The notes under the pieces were generated by a model. The model saw only the letters and a list, made by a program, of their open reading frames with translations, ran no database searches and was not told the origin of the DNA. The position numbers and the translations under genes are program-made. Positions 10,666 to 22,085 of a DNA stretch of 64,000 bases are shown here, one piece after another. Position 1 is the first letter of the stretch. The number at the start of each line of letters is the position of its first letter. Origin of the DNA: Mesocentrotus franciscanus (lineage: Eukaryota; Echinodermata; Echinoidea; Camarodonta; Strongylocentrotidae); NCBI GenBank assembly GCA_037976565.1, contig CP137667.1, positions 32,106,459 to 32,170,458 of the forward strand, in the 5' to 3' direction.

Positions 10666-11802
10666 ATGGATCGAAGTACATACCTGAGTCACTTCACTGC
10701 TGAATACATTGGCAGGTTGTGCGAGTTGAATCACATTGACGTGAATAAAGTTAAAATAAAGAAGAAAGAATCATCTGCTTAAGTCAGTTACCACAGATGA
10801 TTGAAGAGACTACTCCATCTACTGCTCAGCCCAGTCAGTCGGGTATGAGTGCGGAGGATTTGGCTCGCTTGATGAAGGAGATGGAGATTTCTCGTTGCCA
10901 AGAGACCAAGCAGCTATGTGAGTCTCTGATGAAGATGAATGTCGGTCCACAGCCTAGGGTAGAGCATAAGTTACCCGGCTCCATAGACTTACCGGAGATG
11001 ATGATATCTCTTGTTATCTCAGCACATTTGAACGTATGGCTACAGCGGAAGAGAGGCCTAAACATGAATGGGCTAAATTGCTGGAACCATATTTGACAGG
11101 AAGGCCCAACAGGCTTTTCATTCTTTGAGTAATGCAGAAAAGCAAAACTATGATGCTGTTGTACAGGTTATCCTCCGTAGGTATCAGCTTACCCCAGAAG
11201 CCTATAGGGTTAAATTCAAAACTGATACTAAGCAGAGTGAGGAAACCTTTGAAGAATTTGCGAACAGACTACAGGACAACTTCTACAAGTGGGTAGAAGC
11301 AACACCCTCTAGCATCGAAATCCCTGATGTGAAGCGATGCTTTGATCTGGTCATGGTCGATCAGTTCCTGAGTACTGTGGTTGATGAGACACTACGACTG
11401 AAACTTAGGGAGCGCAACGAACGCTCACTCATTGCCGTAGCCTGCACAGCGGATGAGTTGCTCCTCCATAGGCGTGCTAATTCGGTGGCTCGCAGAGACG
11501 AAACAAATTTCAGAAAGAACCAGGGTCAAGGTGGTATGGCTGATAGACGTCCAAATCCTAGGCCTACTGGTTATTTCCAAGGTCAAACTGCCTCGAATCC
11601 TAACCGCAGAGGGGCGTTTAATCAGAATTGCTACCGCTGTGGACAACTAGGGCATAGGATGGTAGATTGCCCCATGCCACCTACCCTGCAAAGTCACCAT
11701 TTACCCAACAGAATAGTGCCTCCAACACACCAACACCCACATCAACCACAACACAACATATTACAGACACAGGAAAGTCAATTTCATAGCCCCAGTACAT
11801 AA
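10666..11802 (+). pseudogene. gypsy gag, frameshifted
   Basis: The likely start is the ATG at 10,666, opening a 38-codon frame (MDRSTYLSHFTAEYIGRL...) whose end at 10,782 is one base out of phase with the following gag frame at 10,797. Further single-base losses occur near 10,998 and 11,105. The capsid-like region continues at 11,125 (AEKQNYDAVVQVILRRY). The nucleocapsid shows one CCHC zinc knuckle, CYRCGQLGHRMVDC, at 11,630-11,671. The N-terminal part looks like the SAP-like start seen in other gypsy Gag proteins (inference). Gag would form the particle that packages the element RNA. Frames after 11,700 are again shifted. Confidence 0.8.
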
Positions 11803-11880
11803 GGAGATTCCTCAAATGCTCGATGTTCCAGAGCAGGGACTACTACCCATGATGGAACTTGTTCTGAAAGGGGAACTGAT

Positions 11881-12224
11881 TTAACCGAAGCATGTGTAAA
11901 GACGTATGGGCTGGTGGACTCTGGGTCTACAGTGTCTCTCCTCCCGACAGACCTCTGTGAAAAGTTGTCTTTACCAGTTACCCCTTGTAGTGAGGGAACC
12001 ACTTTGAAGATATTAGGCGAAATTACCGTAGTTCCACATGGTGTGACAAGGGCGGAAGTAGAGTTTGGAGTCAGTACCATACAAGTCAATTTTCAGGTAG
12101 TTCAGACCTTGCCAGCTCCAGTTCTCTTGGGAGCAGATTTTGCTCATGCAGTAAAATTGGTGTTGGATTTCGGTGAAGGGTGCTTCGGCACCAGCTTTGG
12201 GGTTGAAAACCTGTTAAGTTTCCT
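11881..12224 (+). pseudogene. gypsy aspartic protease region of pol
   Basis: The frame contains LVDSGSTVSLLP, the DSG active-site motif of retropepsins, and LLGADFAHAV, the second conserved block. It would cleave Gag-Pol. The frame is lost near 12,200, just before the linker to RT, by a one-base change; the next frame (12,225) resumes with EPEYPDYELDMEG. Confidence 0.8.
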
Positions 12225-13033
12225 ATGTTGGGAATTCAGTCAGGAGAGCCAGAATACCCAGACTATGAACTGGACATGGAGGGCAGAGATACTATTGCTG
12301 TGCCTTCTGGAACCAAGTTAGATGTTTCCTCCACCGAACAGGCAGAACTTGAGACTCTGTTGGATGAGTTCCAGGATGTTCTTTGTGACGTCCCAGGTTT
12401 CACAGATGTGGATTCTCATCGCATCGATGTGGGCGATGCCGCTCCATCCCGTTCGCACCCCTATAGAATGGGTCCTGAGCGAAAGAGAGCCATGGATGAA
12501 GAAATATCAAAACTCTTGGAAAGTGGGAAAATAGAGCCCTCGTCATCCCCGTGGGCCTCCCTGTTGTCATGGTGCCTAAGAAAGGAGGCACTTATCGCAT
12601 GTGTATAGACTACCGAAAGTTGAACTCGGTAACAAAGATTGATGCTTATCCAATGCCGTCAGTAGATGACATTCTCCAGTCATTGCATGGAGCTCAGGTG
12701 TTCTCTTCTTTGGACCTTAAAAGTGGTTATTGGCAGATGGGAGTAGCTCCAGAAGATCGTGAGAAGACTGCGTTTGTGTGCGAACAAGGTCTGTTTCAGT
12801 TCAACGTACTTCCTTTTGGGGTTGTCAATGGGCCAGCGAGCTTCCAAAGATTGATGCATACTGTACTTGGTGATCTCGTTGGAAGGTGTTGCTATGTCTA
12901 CTTGGACGATATTGTCTGTTTTTCTGGTAGCACACAGGACCACTACAAAGACTTGAGGGAAGTCTTGGGTAGGTTAAGAACTGCGGGGCTTACTGTGAAT
13001 GTTGAGAAATGCCAGTTCTTACATAGGAGATGA
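12225..13033 (+). pseudogene. gypsy reverse transcriptase region of pol
   Basis: RT in two frames joined near 12,555 (a lost C) and 13,027 (a lost G). Visible motifs: SGKIEPSSSPWAS, MVPKKGGTYRMCIDYRKLN, FSSLDLKSGYWQ (catalytic Asp), FNVLPFGVVNGPASFQRLM and YVYLDDIV (catalytic DD). Domain order and spacing are normal for Ty3/gypsy. Activity is impossible from this copy as assembled. Confidence 0.88.
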
Positions 13034-14318
13034 GGTATCTTGGCCATTTCATTGGGGCTGATGGCTTGAAGCCCGACCCAGACAAGGTGTCTGCCATCAG
13101 AGAGTATCCCGTGCCTACCTCTGTCAAGGAACTAGAGAGATTTCTGGGAATGATTGGATGGTATCAGAAGTTTGTACCAGGATTTGCAGATAAGGCTGTC
13201 CCACTGTATGCCTTGAAGAAAAAGGATGCCAAGTGGAAGTGGACAGAAGAGTGTTCCATTGTGTTTGACAGCCTGAAGGAGGCTCTTATGTCTGAACCAG
13301 TGTTAGGTTACCCAAACCGGGCTTTGCCATTTGTTGTACACACAGACGCTAGTAATGTAGGTTTAGGGGCTATTCTAACACAGAAACAAGACTCCCAGAC
13401 TAAAACCATAGCATATGCGAGCCGGACCCTGTCAAGTGCGGAACGGAACTACAGTACTACCGAGAAGGAGTGCCTTGCCATCATCTGGGCCTTGGAAAAG
13501 TGGAGACCGTACTTGGAAGGCAGACCTTGTAAAGTAGTGACAGACCATCAGGCCCTGTGTTGGCTCTTCCGGAAGAGGAAGCAAGGGGGCAGACTTGCTC
13601 GTTGGGTATTACGCTTACAGGACTTCAACTTTCAAGTGGTGTATCGTCCTGGATCCCAACACCATGTCCCAGATGCCCTATCCAGATGTGGTGGAGAATC
13701 TGCATTGGTGGCAGCTGTTGAGGAAATCCATGCAAACCCACGCAGTGACGATGAGGAGAAGTGTGCTGACCCTAACTGCAGTCAACCAGAAGATGACTTA
13801 GTAGACTGGGTGTACTGTGATCGATGTAAACGTTGGTACCATCAAAGCTGTGTTGGTATCACTCAGGAGGAGGCTGAGATGATAGATATCTACATCTGTC
13901 CGTCCTGCCAACCAGATGAAACTCCGGGACCTGAGGATTTGGACTGTCCCATTCCGATTTCAGGACTCGATGCAAAGTTGTTCCGCGAAGCCCAGCGACG
14001 TGACAGTCAACTTCTTCCGATTATCCAGGCGTTGGAGAAGGGTAATGCCAACTACCCAGCTGCTGGTCCATATGAACTTAAGAACGAGCTATTGTGGCGA
14101 AGGGATGGCTGTTTGGTTGTTCCTGGTGAGTTACAGAAAGTCGTCATGATGGAGTGCCACATGAAACCCATAGCAGGCCACCTAGGGCGAAGGAAAACTC
14201 TTGCTCGCTTGAAGTATTCAAGATTATGTTGGAGAGGAATGTCGCAAAGTGTTCGCAGTTTTGTCAGAGCATGCAAGGTCTGCGAAGAAACGGCGGTATA
14301 CCAGAAGAAACCGGGAAA
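13030..14318 (+). CDS. gypsy pol segment: RT thumb, RNase H, PHD finger, integrase zinc domain
   Basis: The longest unbroken frame of the element. After the RT connection (MRYLGHFIGADGLKPDP) comes RNase H with HTDASNVGLGAIL, TEKECLAIIW, VTDHQALCWL and VPDALSR. Next is a C4HC3 PHD finger (codons about 245-293), then the integrase HHCC domain with AGHLGRRKTLARLK and ACKVCEE. The frame runs to 14,355, but the last dozen residues are out of phase after the loss of an A near 14,318. A PHD finger here is unusual: the common chromatin-reading addition in this superfamily is a chromodomain at the end of integrase. Confidence 0.88.
13762..13908 (+). other. PHD finger domain between RNase H and integrase
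   Basis: Zinc ligands in order are CADPNC, YCDRC, YHQSC and CPSC, giving C4-H-C3 with C-x2-C-x4-H-x2-C in the centre. The conserved tryptophan (DWVYCDRCKRWYHQSC) and the VGIT that follows are typical of PHD fingers. PHD fingers commonly read histone H3 tails, so a role in directing integration to certain chromatin is a reasonable inference, not shown. Confidence 0.85.
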
Positions 14319-15147
14319 ATGCTGTCAACATCATCGTCTCATCCATGGGAAATAGTTGGAGTGGACTTGATGGGACCCTTTCCCAAGAGTTATGGGGTCA
14401 TGAATATATCCTCGTGGCAGTCGACCACTATACGAAGTTCACAAGTGATACCACTTGAATCGTCCAGCAGCCAGAGGGTATCATGTGCGCTAGTCCGCCA
14501 AGTGTTCTGCCGCTATGGACCCCCCAAGAAACTTCTATCTGACAATGGGCCCCAGTTTCGGGCAAAGGCGTTAGCAGCAGTTTGTAAGGAGTGGGGATAG
14601 AACAAGTCTTCATTACCCCTTACCACCCTCAGACCAACTGGGTGGAGAGAGTCAACAGAAATCTGAAGGCCATGCTTCAGTCCTACGTGTCAGGGGACCA
14701 TCGCTCATGGGATGTACACTTGGCAGAATTCGGCCGCATTGAACACTTCTACTCATGACACTCTGGGAACAGAACCAGCACTCCTCATGTTTGGGAGGCG
14801 ACTAAACACTCCTCTCAGCAACAGACTTGCGACTAACGTTTCTGATGGTGTAAGTCAACCCAGTGTGGAAGACATCACCTTGCGTAGCAGACTAGCGAAG
14901 GATAAGGCCAAGCGACACTATGACAAACGGAGACGCGAGGTTCAGATGAAGGAGGGAAATCATGTGCGAATCAAAACCTTTCCCATATCAAATGCAAAGA
15001 AGTGCTTCATGGCAAAACTCGCTCCCGCTGGTCAGAGATGTATGTTGTGACCAAACAACTGACCCCGTAAACTTTGAAGTCGTGAATGAAAAGAACAGAA
15101 ACATAGTTCGCATTGTCCATGTGGACCAGCTCAAACTGTGCCAATGA
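14319..15147 (+). pseudogene. gypsy integrase core and C-terminus, frameshifted
   Basis: The catalytic triad can be found in three frames: Asp in VGVDLMGPFPKS, Asp in LLSDNGPQFRAK and Glu in WVERVNRNLKAML. The C-terminal part (GRRLNTPLSNR, YDKRRREVQMKEGNHVRI, IVRIVHVDQLKLC) ends pol at 15,147. Single-base losses are apparent near 14,318, 14,396, 14,447, 14,596, 14,733, 15,030 and 15,065. Apart from these the sequence is well conserved, in keeping with a young element. Confidence 0.85.
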
Positions 15148-15997
15148 CTCTAATGAACACATGTACAACATTTGGAGAGAGACTTGTGAAGTTTATGAGA
15201 CATTGAGTATTTACATGTATTTAATGTAAACTGTTGAACTTACTGTCGTTTAAGTCTATGATTGAATACTTCCTGAACACTCAGTGACAAAAAAGCGAAA
15301 CAACTCACAAACAGATAAATTTACATCCATAACTGTGTTGACCGTATGATTAAATAAGAACAAACATAAATAAATACTGCGCTTTTCATTATATATGGTA
15401 TGATTACATTGTCTCAGGTCAAAATTCACCTGCTAGCATCTTGAGAGTTTATTTCAAGACAGTCATATATGTTTAATACTTGTTATACCAAAGCTTCATG
15501 ATAACAAATGTGGATGAAAAATTGACAGGGTGGTGTTGCATTTATACTTAACCAAATATGTAAGTGTTGACGGTAGTTGATATTCTGTTTTGGCCCTTGC
15601 CTGTGTTTCCAGGTCGTGTTAGTGCTCAGTGTTTGTTTTGTCATCCTCCAGCTGTGCTGGGATGTTTCAAGATGTTATTTCCTTGAAGGTGTAAATAGGC
15701 ATAATAGTGGACAATATGGTAGGGTCTGTGAAGGTAGCGTTTTGTGCTACAAGTGTTTAAACTGTATTATTTTTAAGAGGAATTAAGATGCATCTGCTTG
15801 CATACCTGTTTTAGATTTCCATGTAAGTGGAGTTTGTTTGCATGTTTTATTGTTTACTGCAATCGTCATTTGACCATAGGACGCATCTGACGTAATGATG
15901 ATTTTATGTTAATCAGTAGCCTGTCAACGAGAGCTTTATGCTAGAAATGGAATTTAGAAAGAAAGAAATATTTAAAAAAAACCCATAGGGTTTTTTT

Positions 15998-16009
15998 GGT
16001 GGGGGAGAG
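15998..16009 (+). other. polypurine tract of the gypsy element
   Basis: GGTGGGGGAGAG lies directly before the 3' LTR, the normal site of plus-strand priming. Confidence 0.75.
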
Positions 16010-16010
16010 T

Positions 16011-16205
16011 ATAAGGGTTTACAATGTACATGTAGTTAGACATTTGATAAAAGATAGAGTGACTTTGGAAAAGGCTAGCAGCAGCTATGGTTTTGGTTCA
16101 AGAGTCTTATACTTTTATATAGAATAAAGCTATTATTATTGTTGTGTTAACTTAAACTATCCTGTTTGAAGTCTTGTTCTTGGTCAGGTGTATTCTCCCC
16201 TTTCA
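16011..16205 (+). repeat. 3' LTR of the gypsy element
   Basis: 195 bp, identical to the 5' LTR except CCCC for CCC near its end. It is followed by the target duplication ATTGTT and the rest of the interrupted repeat copy 5, which runs to about 16,319. Confidence 0.93.
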
Positions 16206-16319
16206 TTGTTATATAAAATGCTTCTCCTATTATGATCTATCCATATGTCAAGTTTCTACTGTTTAGCCTTGATCATTATGGATGTATGGAAGATATATTG
16301 AGACAATTTGAATTTGAAT

Positions 16320-19300
16320 TATTAGACCCAGTACTGGTGATCTTTTTATCGGACATATTTTTAACGCTTTTGACGCTAGATAGAAATGTTGTTCAAATAG
16401 CATTGCAGAGACGATGAACACTAATGCAAAGTCGTCAGCCATGAGAATGTCAATTTCTATCTCGCTCTGCTATATAATCCGAACAATAGAATCAACCAAG
16501 TGGAATCAACTGTTAAACGAATTTATCATGAGTCCTGAAATTTCAATTTGTTAGTGCACGTCATAGTGGTATTAAAGAGCAGCAATAGCGAACGATTGTC
16601 GATAAAATTCAGAAATTGTTGCTTAGATTGCTTTTTCACTAAAAACTACCATGAGACATCAAGCTACATAGAACTATGATCGACAAACATGATATTGTTT
16701 TGAAAACAGTCTGAAAACATTGGAGGTAGAATGAATAAGAGATAATGTGGTCATGTAAACAAGTGCATTATGTCCATGTTAATCCCCTAGTACCAAAATC
16801 ATGATTTTATTCTCTACTTATTTCTCCTACATAATTTGTTTCAATTTAAAATAGAAATTCTAATGTTTCTTCTTTTGGCTTGATAATATTTCAGCAACGA
16901 ATTGACAGTTCTGGTAGACATCTTGGATGTATCATAGCAATAAATTCTTGGCACATGACGTATTGTGTATACGATAATTATGATAAGAAAAAGAAGCATA
17001 CAAATAACTTTAAGAATAATAACAATAACAAATAATTACTATAATAATGATTATAATTAAGATATTTACTATAATAATAAATATAACAATGATAATAATA
17101 ATAATGATAATTATGATACTGCTGCTATTACTACTACTGCTACTACAACTACTATGAAGAAGTAAATGAAGATGAAGGGGTAGGAGAAAAATAATTTCAG
17201 CGATATTAGTGAGTATATTCTCAATGATTGAGGCATACACATACACATAACATATTGCGTGGTAAGAATGAAGTAAGCGTGGGAAAATGAAGGCAATGAC
17301 AAACGAGAGCGAGAGAGAGAGAGAAAGAGAAACAGAATATGGCCGGGTTCAAATTAAGTTTTCTTTAAATTATTAGACCCAGTACTGAGGATTTTTTTAT
17401 GTGCCATGTTTTGTTATTTGATGGCTTTTGACGCTACATAGAAATGCCAACTTGTGTCACCAAATATTGTTCAAATAGCATTGTAGAGACGATGAACAAA
17501 TACTAACGCAAAGTCGTTAGCCATGATAATGTCAATTTCTATCTCGTTCTGCTAAATAATCGAACAATAGAATCAACCAAGTGGAATCAACTGTTAAACG
17601 AATTTATCATGACTTCTGAAATTTCAATTTGTTACTGCACGTCATAATAGTATTAAAGAGCAGCAATGGCGAACGATTGTCGCTAAAATTCGATTGCTTA
17701 AATTACCATGAGACATCAAGCTACATAGAACTATGATCGACAAACATGATGTTGTTTTGAAAACAGTCTGAAAACATTGGAGGTAGAATGAATAAGAGAT
17801 AATGTGGTCATGTAAACAAGTGCATTATGTCCATGTTAATCCCCTAGTACCAAAATCATGATTGTATTCTCTACTTATTTCTCCTATATAATTTGTTTCA
17901 ATTTAAAATAGAAATTCTAATGTTTCTTCTTTTGGCTTGATAATATTTCAGCAACGAATTGACAGTTCTGGTAGACATCTTGGATGTATCATAGCAATAA
18001 ATTCTTGGCACATGACGTATTGTGTATACGATAATTATGATAAGAAGAAGAAGCATACAAATAACTATAAGAATAATAACAATAACAAATAATTACTATA
18101 ATAATGATTATAATTAAGATATTTACTATAATAATAAATATAACAATGATAATAATAATAATGATTATTATGATACTGCTGCTATTACTACTACTGCTAC
18201 TACAACTACTATGAAGAAGTAAATGAAGATGAAGGGGTAGGAGAAAATAATTTCAGCGATATTAGTGAGTATATTCTCAATGATTGAGGCATACACATAC
18301 ACATAACATATTGCGTGGTAAGAATGAAGTAAGCGTGGGAATATGAAGGCAATGACAAACGAGAGAGAGAGAGAAAGAGAGACAGAATATGGCCGGGTTC
18401 AAATTAAGTTTTCTTTAAATTATTAGACCCAGTACTGAGGATTTTTTTATGTGCCATGTTTTTGTTATTTGATGGCTTTTGACGCTACATAGAAATGCCA
18501 ACTTGTGTCACCAAATATTGTTCAAATAGCATTGTAGAGACGATGAACAAATACTAACGCAAAGTCGTTAGCCATGATAATGTCAATTTCTATCTCGTTC
18601 TGCTAAATAATCGAACAATAGAATCAACCAAGTGGAATCAACTGTTAAACGAATTTATCATGACTTCTGAAATTTCAATTTGTTACTGCACGTCATAATA
18701 GTATTAAAGAGCAGCAATGGCGAACGATTGTCGCTAAAATTCGATTGCTTAAATTACCATGAGACATCAAGCTACATAGAACTATGATCGACAAACATGA
18801 TGTTGTTTTGAAAACAGTCTGAAAACATTGGAGGTAGAATGAATAAGAGATAATGTGGTCATGTAAACAAGTGCATTATGTCCATGTTAATCCCCTAGTA
18901 CCAAAATCATGATTGTATTCTCTACTTATTTCTCCTATATAATTTATTTCAATTGAAAATAGAAATTTTAATGTTTCTTCTTTTGGCTAGATTATATTTC
19001 AGCAACAAATTAACAGTTTTGGTAGACATCTTGGATGTATTATGGCAATAAATTCTTGGCACATGACGTATTGCAAACGATAATTATGATAAGAAGAAGA
19101 AACAACTATAAGAATAATAATAATAACAAATGATAACAATAATAATGATAATAATTACGATAGTATAAATATAACAATGATAATAATAATGATTATTATG
19201 ATACTGCTGCTATCACTACTCCAACTACTACTACTAGAAAGTAGAAGATGAAGAAGAAGGGGAAGGAGGAGAGTCGTTTCTTCGAAATTAGTGATTATAT

Positions 19301-19322
19301 TCTTTATGATTGAGGCATACAC
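16320..19322. repeat. three-unit tandem array, 1.05-kb unit
   Basis: Units start TATTAGACCCAGTACTG at 16,320, 17,371 and 18,421. Each holds an AAT-rich simple-sequence stretch, a CTG/CTA-type triplet stretch and a GA-run. The first half of unit 2 matches unit 3 (for example GATTGTATT, CCTATATAAT and a shared deletion near 17,690), and its second half matches unit 1 (TTTGTTTCAATTTAAAAT, ATTCTAATG). The switch lies within 17,887-17,895. No protein is encoded; the long minus-strand frame at 17,010-17,246 is a translation of the simple-sequence stretch. Confidence 0.93.
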
Positions 19323-20090
19323 TGAAATTTAAATCATAATCAAACAGGCATCTGAAGTTTTTAGATGCTTACTATTTGCTTCATGTTGTTGAAGATCGCC
19401 CCGGCTGGATCGCACCCTGCTTCCCTGCATCAACACACACCCTTTGAGAAAAGATTTTTGTCTCCCTTTAATTCAAAGTCGTTTTACAACATTTTGAGCA
19501 TCGAATAATACCCGCATTCATTCAGCTAAACTTGACACGATGTTATTTTCGGCCAATTGTTTATCGTGTATTTTGCAGAAAGATACGAACTTTCGTGTAA
19601 TTTAAATAACGTTGGAAATTTGGAATTGAATTTGGGCCTTGAGCGAAGAATACACGTTTAGATGACCAAAAGTGCGAGATAGTTTCCACCCCCGTGGGAT
19701 CATCAAATATGTCATCTAAATCTTTTGTATCAAAGTTCGATAAATTTAAGATCAGACCTTCGAAGGGTCATTTTATCTAATTTTGATCTGACCAATTTGA
19801 AGCATAAAAAAAAGAATCAAAAGCAGTTAGAGAAAAGACATCTCCAATTCCCAACGGTAAGACAATTAATGACAAGCACAATTGAAGACCAATCTAAGAC
19901 GCGTTCATAGTGACGGCAGACTTCTGTGGGACGTTTAAATTGTACTGCGATCATTTTAGCTCGATCGTCATCACAAGTGCATGTCAAAACGGAAGTTTGA
20001 TTTGGACTCGTCGTCTTTGACCACAAATTTCGTCAAGATCCCGTCATCAAAGTGACAAATAATTTTCACAAGTAATTTAAAGAATAACCC
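19323..20090. other. no gene recognised
   Basis: A fragment GATCGCCCCGGCTGGATCGCACC (19,395-19,417) resembles the GCCGGCTGGATCCGCCCC word seen at 37,390 and is probably a repeat remnant. The frame at 19,725-19,910 has no recognisable motif. Confidence 0.5.
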
Positions 20091-20970
20091 CAGCAACAAC
20101 ATAATACATTTTTTGAGAAATTCGAATAAAGATGAACGATATATGGTCCAACGTGCATTGTCATTAATTACTTAATCAATTAAAATCGATTAAAATTAAA
20201 AGTTTTAACTTGAACGAGCAATATGATGATGTCGGAAAATCCGATATTAAAGCCAAAAGATGTATGGAATAATATTTACAACTCATACTTAATCCATTTA
20301 TTAAAAGAAATTGGATTATCCGGGCACTTATAGAAGCTATGACCAATTAAACATAGGCATGTTTTGTTTTAAATTGCAAATGTGTGCGTGCGCGTGTTGT
20401 TATCTTTGACGCCCGCTTATTCCATCATTATGTGTCGAAATTGACTGAAATTTACAGGGATTGTTGAGGAAAGTATCAGGAATCCAAAACATGTAAAAAA
20501 AGAAATTTCTCCGTTCCACGTACGTTATGCTCGCAAATACGCGCTCCGACCGCACGCGCAGAAATTTTTGAAACGCTTAAAATTGTCTGAAACGTATAGA
20601 AAATTACTTGGTTTGGGGTTTCAAGCATTTTTTTTTCTAATTTCTTTTTGACGCACGCGTACACGCACGTTCGTAGGGGCTGGCGCATGTGCGTGGGCTA
20701 AAATTTTATCCCATGACGTGAGCAAGATTGATGCCAAATTTGAATTGAAATTGATATTGCATGGCTGAGGTACGACCATTAATGACATGTCACATAATGA
20801 CGTCATGATGACGTCACGGTGCCCTGGCGTCGCTGAAAAGTTCTAGGTTGGACTAAGATCTATCTTCAGGCCAAGTTTCATGACAATGGCTTTGGCCATT
20901 CTTGAGACATCCTGCGAACGAATTCGAGGAAGAATAATATTAATTTCTTCTATACAGAGACAAAATAAAT
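20091..20970 (+). repeat. ACTAGA family, copy 6 (degenerate 3' part)
   Basis: Recognised by TTTGACGCCCGCTTATTCCATCATTA, the GC-rich stem-loop near 20,520-20,690, paired TGACGTCA palindromes at 20,799-20,816 and the terminal GAACGAATTCGAGGAAGAATAAT. More diverged than the other copies, so probably older. Confidence 0.7.
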
Positions 20971-21430
20971 ACTAGACTTGAATTCGTCACTTTGACGGAT
21001 TATGTGATACGTATACTAATGTTTTACATAATGAAGAATGCATTTTCACGATTTTACATTATGTTATAAAATGCTCCTCCCATTATGATCTATCAATATG
21101 TCAATTTTCATCTGCGTTAATTGCCTTGATCATTATGGATCTATCTAGTGCTTTAACCAATAGTCCAAAATATTTCTCATAGACTTTACATGCAAAGCTG
21201 ACAAACGGCCTTGGCATGGTCGCGATTACATTTTTCAATTGAAAATTTCGACATGATCCTCACATTTGATTAAAGACCAAATGACATGTTTTTGATATTC
21301 CATAGTCTCAGCTATAACATACCAAAATTTAGGAGAAAATAGAGCAAAAAAAAAAGCGAGATACTGCTTAAAGAGCAATGTCATGTAAATTCATGATGTG
21401 AACGAAATTCACCTTCCATAGGCATATGGT
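20971..21430 (+). repeat. ACTAGA family, copy 7 (5' part), joined to an inverted copy
   Basis: It starts ACTAGACTTGAATTCGTCAC and follows the GATACG subtype until AAATTCACCTTCCATAGGCATA, where the sequence turns into the reverse complement of the family 5' region. The turn-around lies at about 21,427-21,432. Confidence 0.8.
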
Positions 21431-22085
21431 TAAAGCACTAGATATATCCATAATGATCAAGGCTATATGGATAGACCATAGTCGGAAGAGCATTTTATAA
21501 GATAATGTAAAATCGTGAAAATGCATGCTTCATTATGTAAAACATTAGCATACGTATCACCTAATTCGTCAAAGTGACAAATTCAAGTCTAGTTAGGTGA
21601 TACGTACGTAGTTATACGTATCACCTTTTGATTTCGTCAAGATTTGTCTTTATTATTATTAGGTGATACGTATGTAGTTATACGTATCACCTCTTGATTT
21701 CGTCAAGATTTTTCTTTATTATTATTTATTTATTATTCTGCCATGAATTTGTTCACAGGATATCTCAAGAATGAATAAAGCAATTATCTTGAAACTTGCC
21801 ATGATGATAGATATTAGTCTTAGAACTGCGTGACTTTTCAGTGACTCAAGGTCATCGTGACGTCATCCATGCGCCATTTTGTGAAAATCAACTCACGATC
21901 ATATCTTCATAACGGAAAGTCATTTCTCATTCATATTTATCATGATGAAGGTCAATATCCGTCCGTTAATTTCAGATCAATAAGCGCGTAAAAGTACTTC
22001 CGCGCGTATATGCGCGCGCAAAATTTTTAATTACTCCAAATCGTCTAAAATTCATTTTGCATACGTTTTAGGCCATTTTAAGCTT
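21431..22085 (-). repeat. ACTAGA family, two inverted pieces (5' end and 3' end)
   Basis: 21,431-21,590 is the reverse complement of a family 5' end, ending at ...GACAAATTCAAGTCTAGT. From 21,592 the reverse complement of a 3' end follows, with two terminal hairpins (about 21,594-21,628 and 21,658-21,692) and the body to about 22,085. On the minus strand this is the same 3'-end-to-5'-end junction seen between tandem copies on the plus strand, so the inverted block is itself a piece of a head-to-tail array. Confidence 0.8.

Larger units (their letters stand above)
9691..16205 (+). mobile_element. Ty3/gypsy LTR retrotransposon, full structure, frames broken
   Basis: A 6.5-kb element with 194/195-bp LTRs that differ only by one C in a C run, a primer-binding site, gag, protease, RT, RNase H, a PHD finger, integrase and a polypurine tract, flanked by a duplicated ATTGTT. 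Near-identical LTRs mean a very young insertion, yet the coding region is broken by at least ten one-base losses, mostly in short homopolymers. Between each break the protein is well conserved. Either the repeat was poorly polished in the assembly or the copy was born defective. The segment 15,148-15,997 has no open frame of note and is the untranslated tail. Confidence 0.92.

Noticed and set aside
17010..17302. Minus-strand frames with isoleucine and serine runs
   Set aside because: Translations of the AAT and CTA triplet stretches in the 1.05-kb tandem unit, not repeated as intact frames in the other units.
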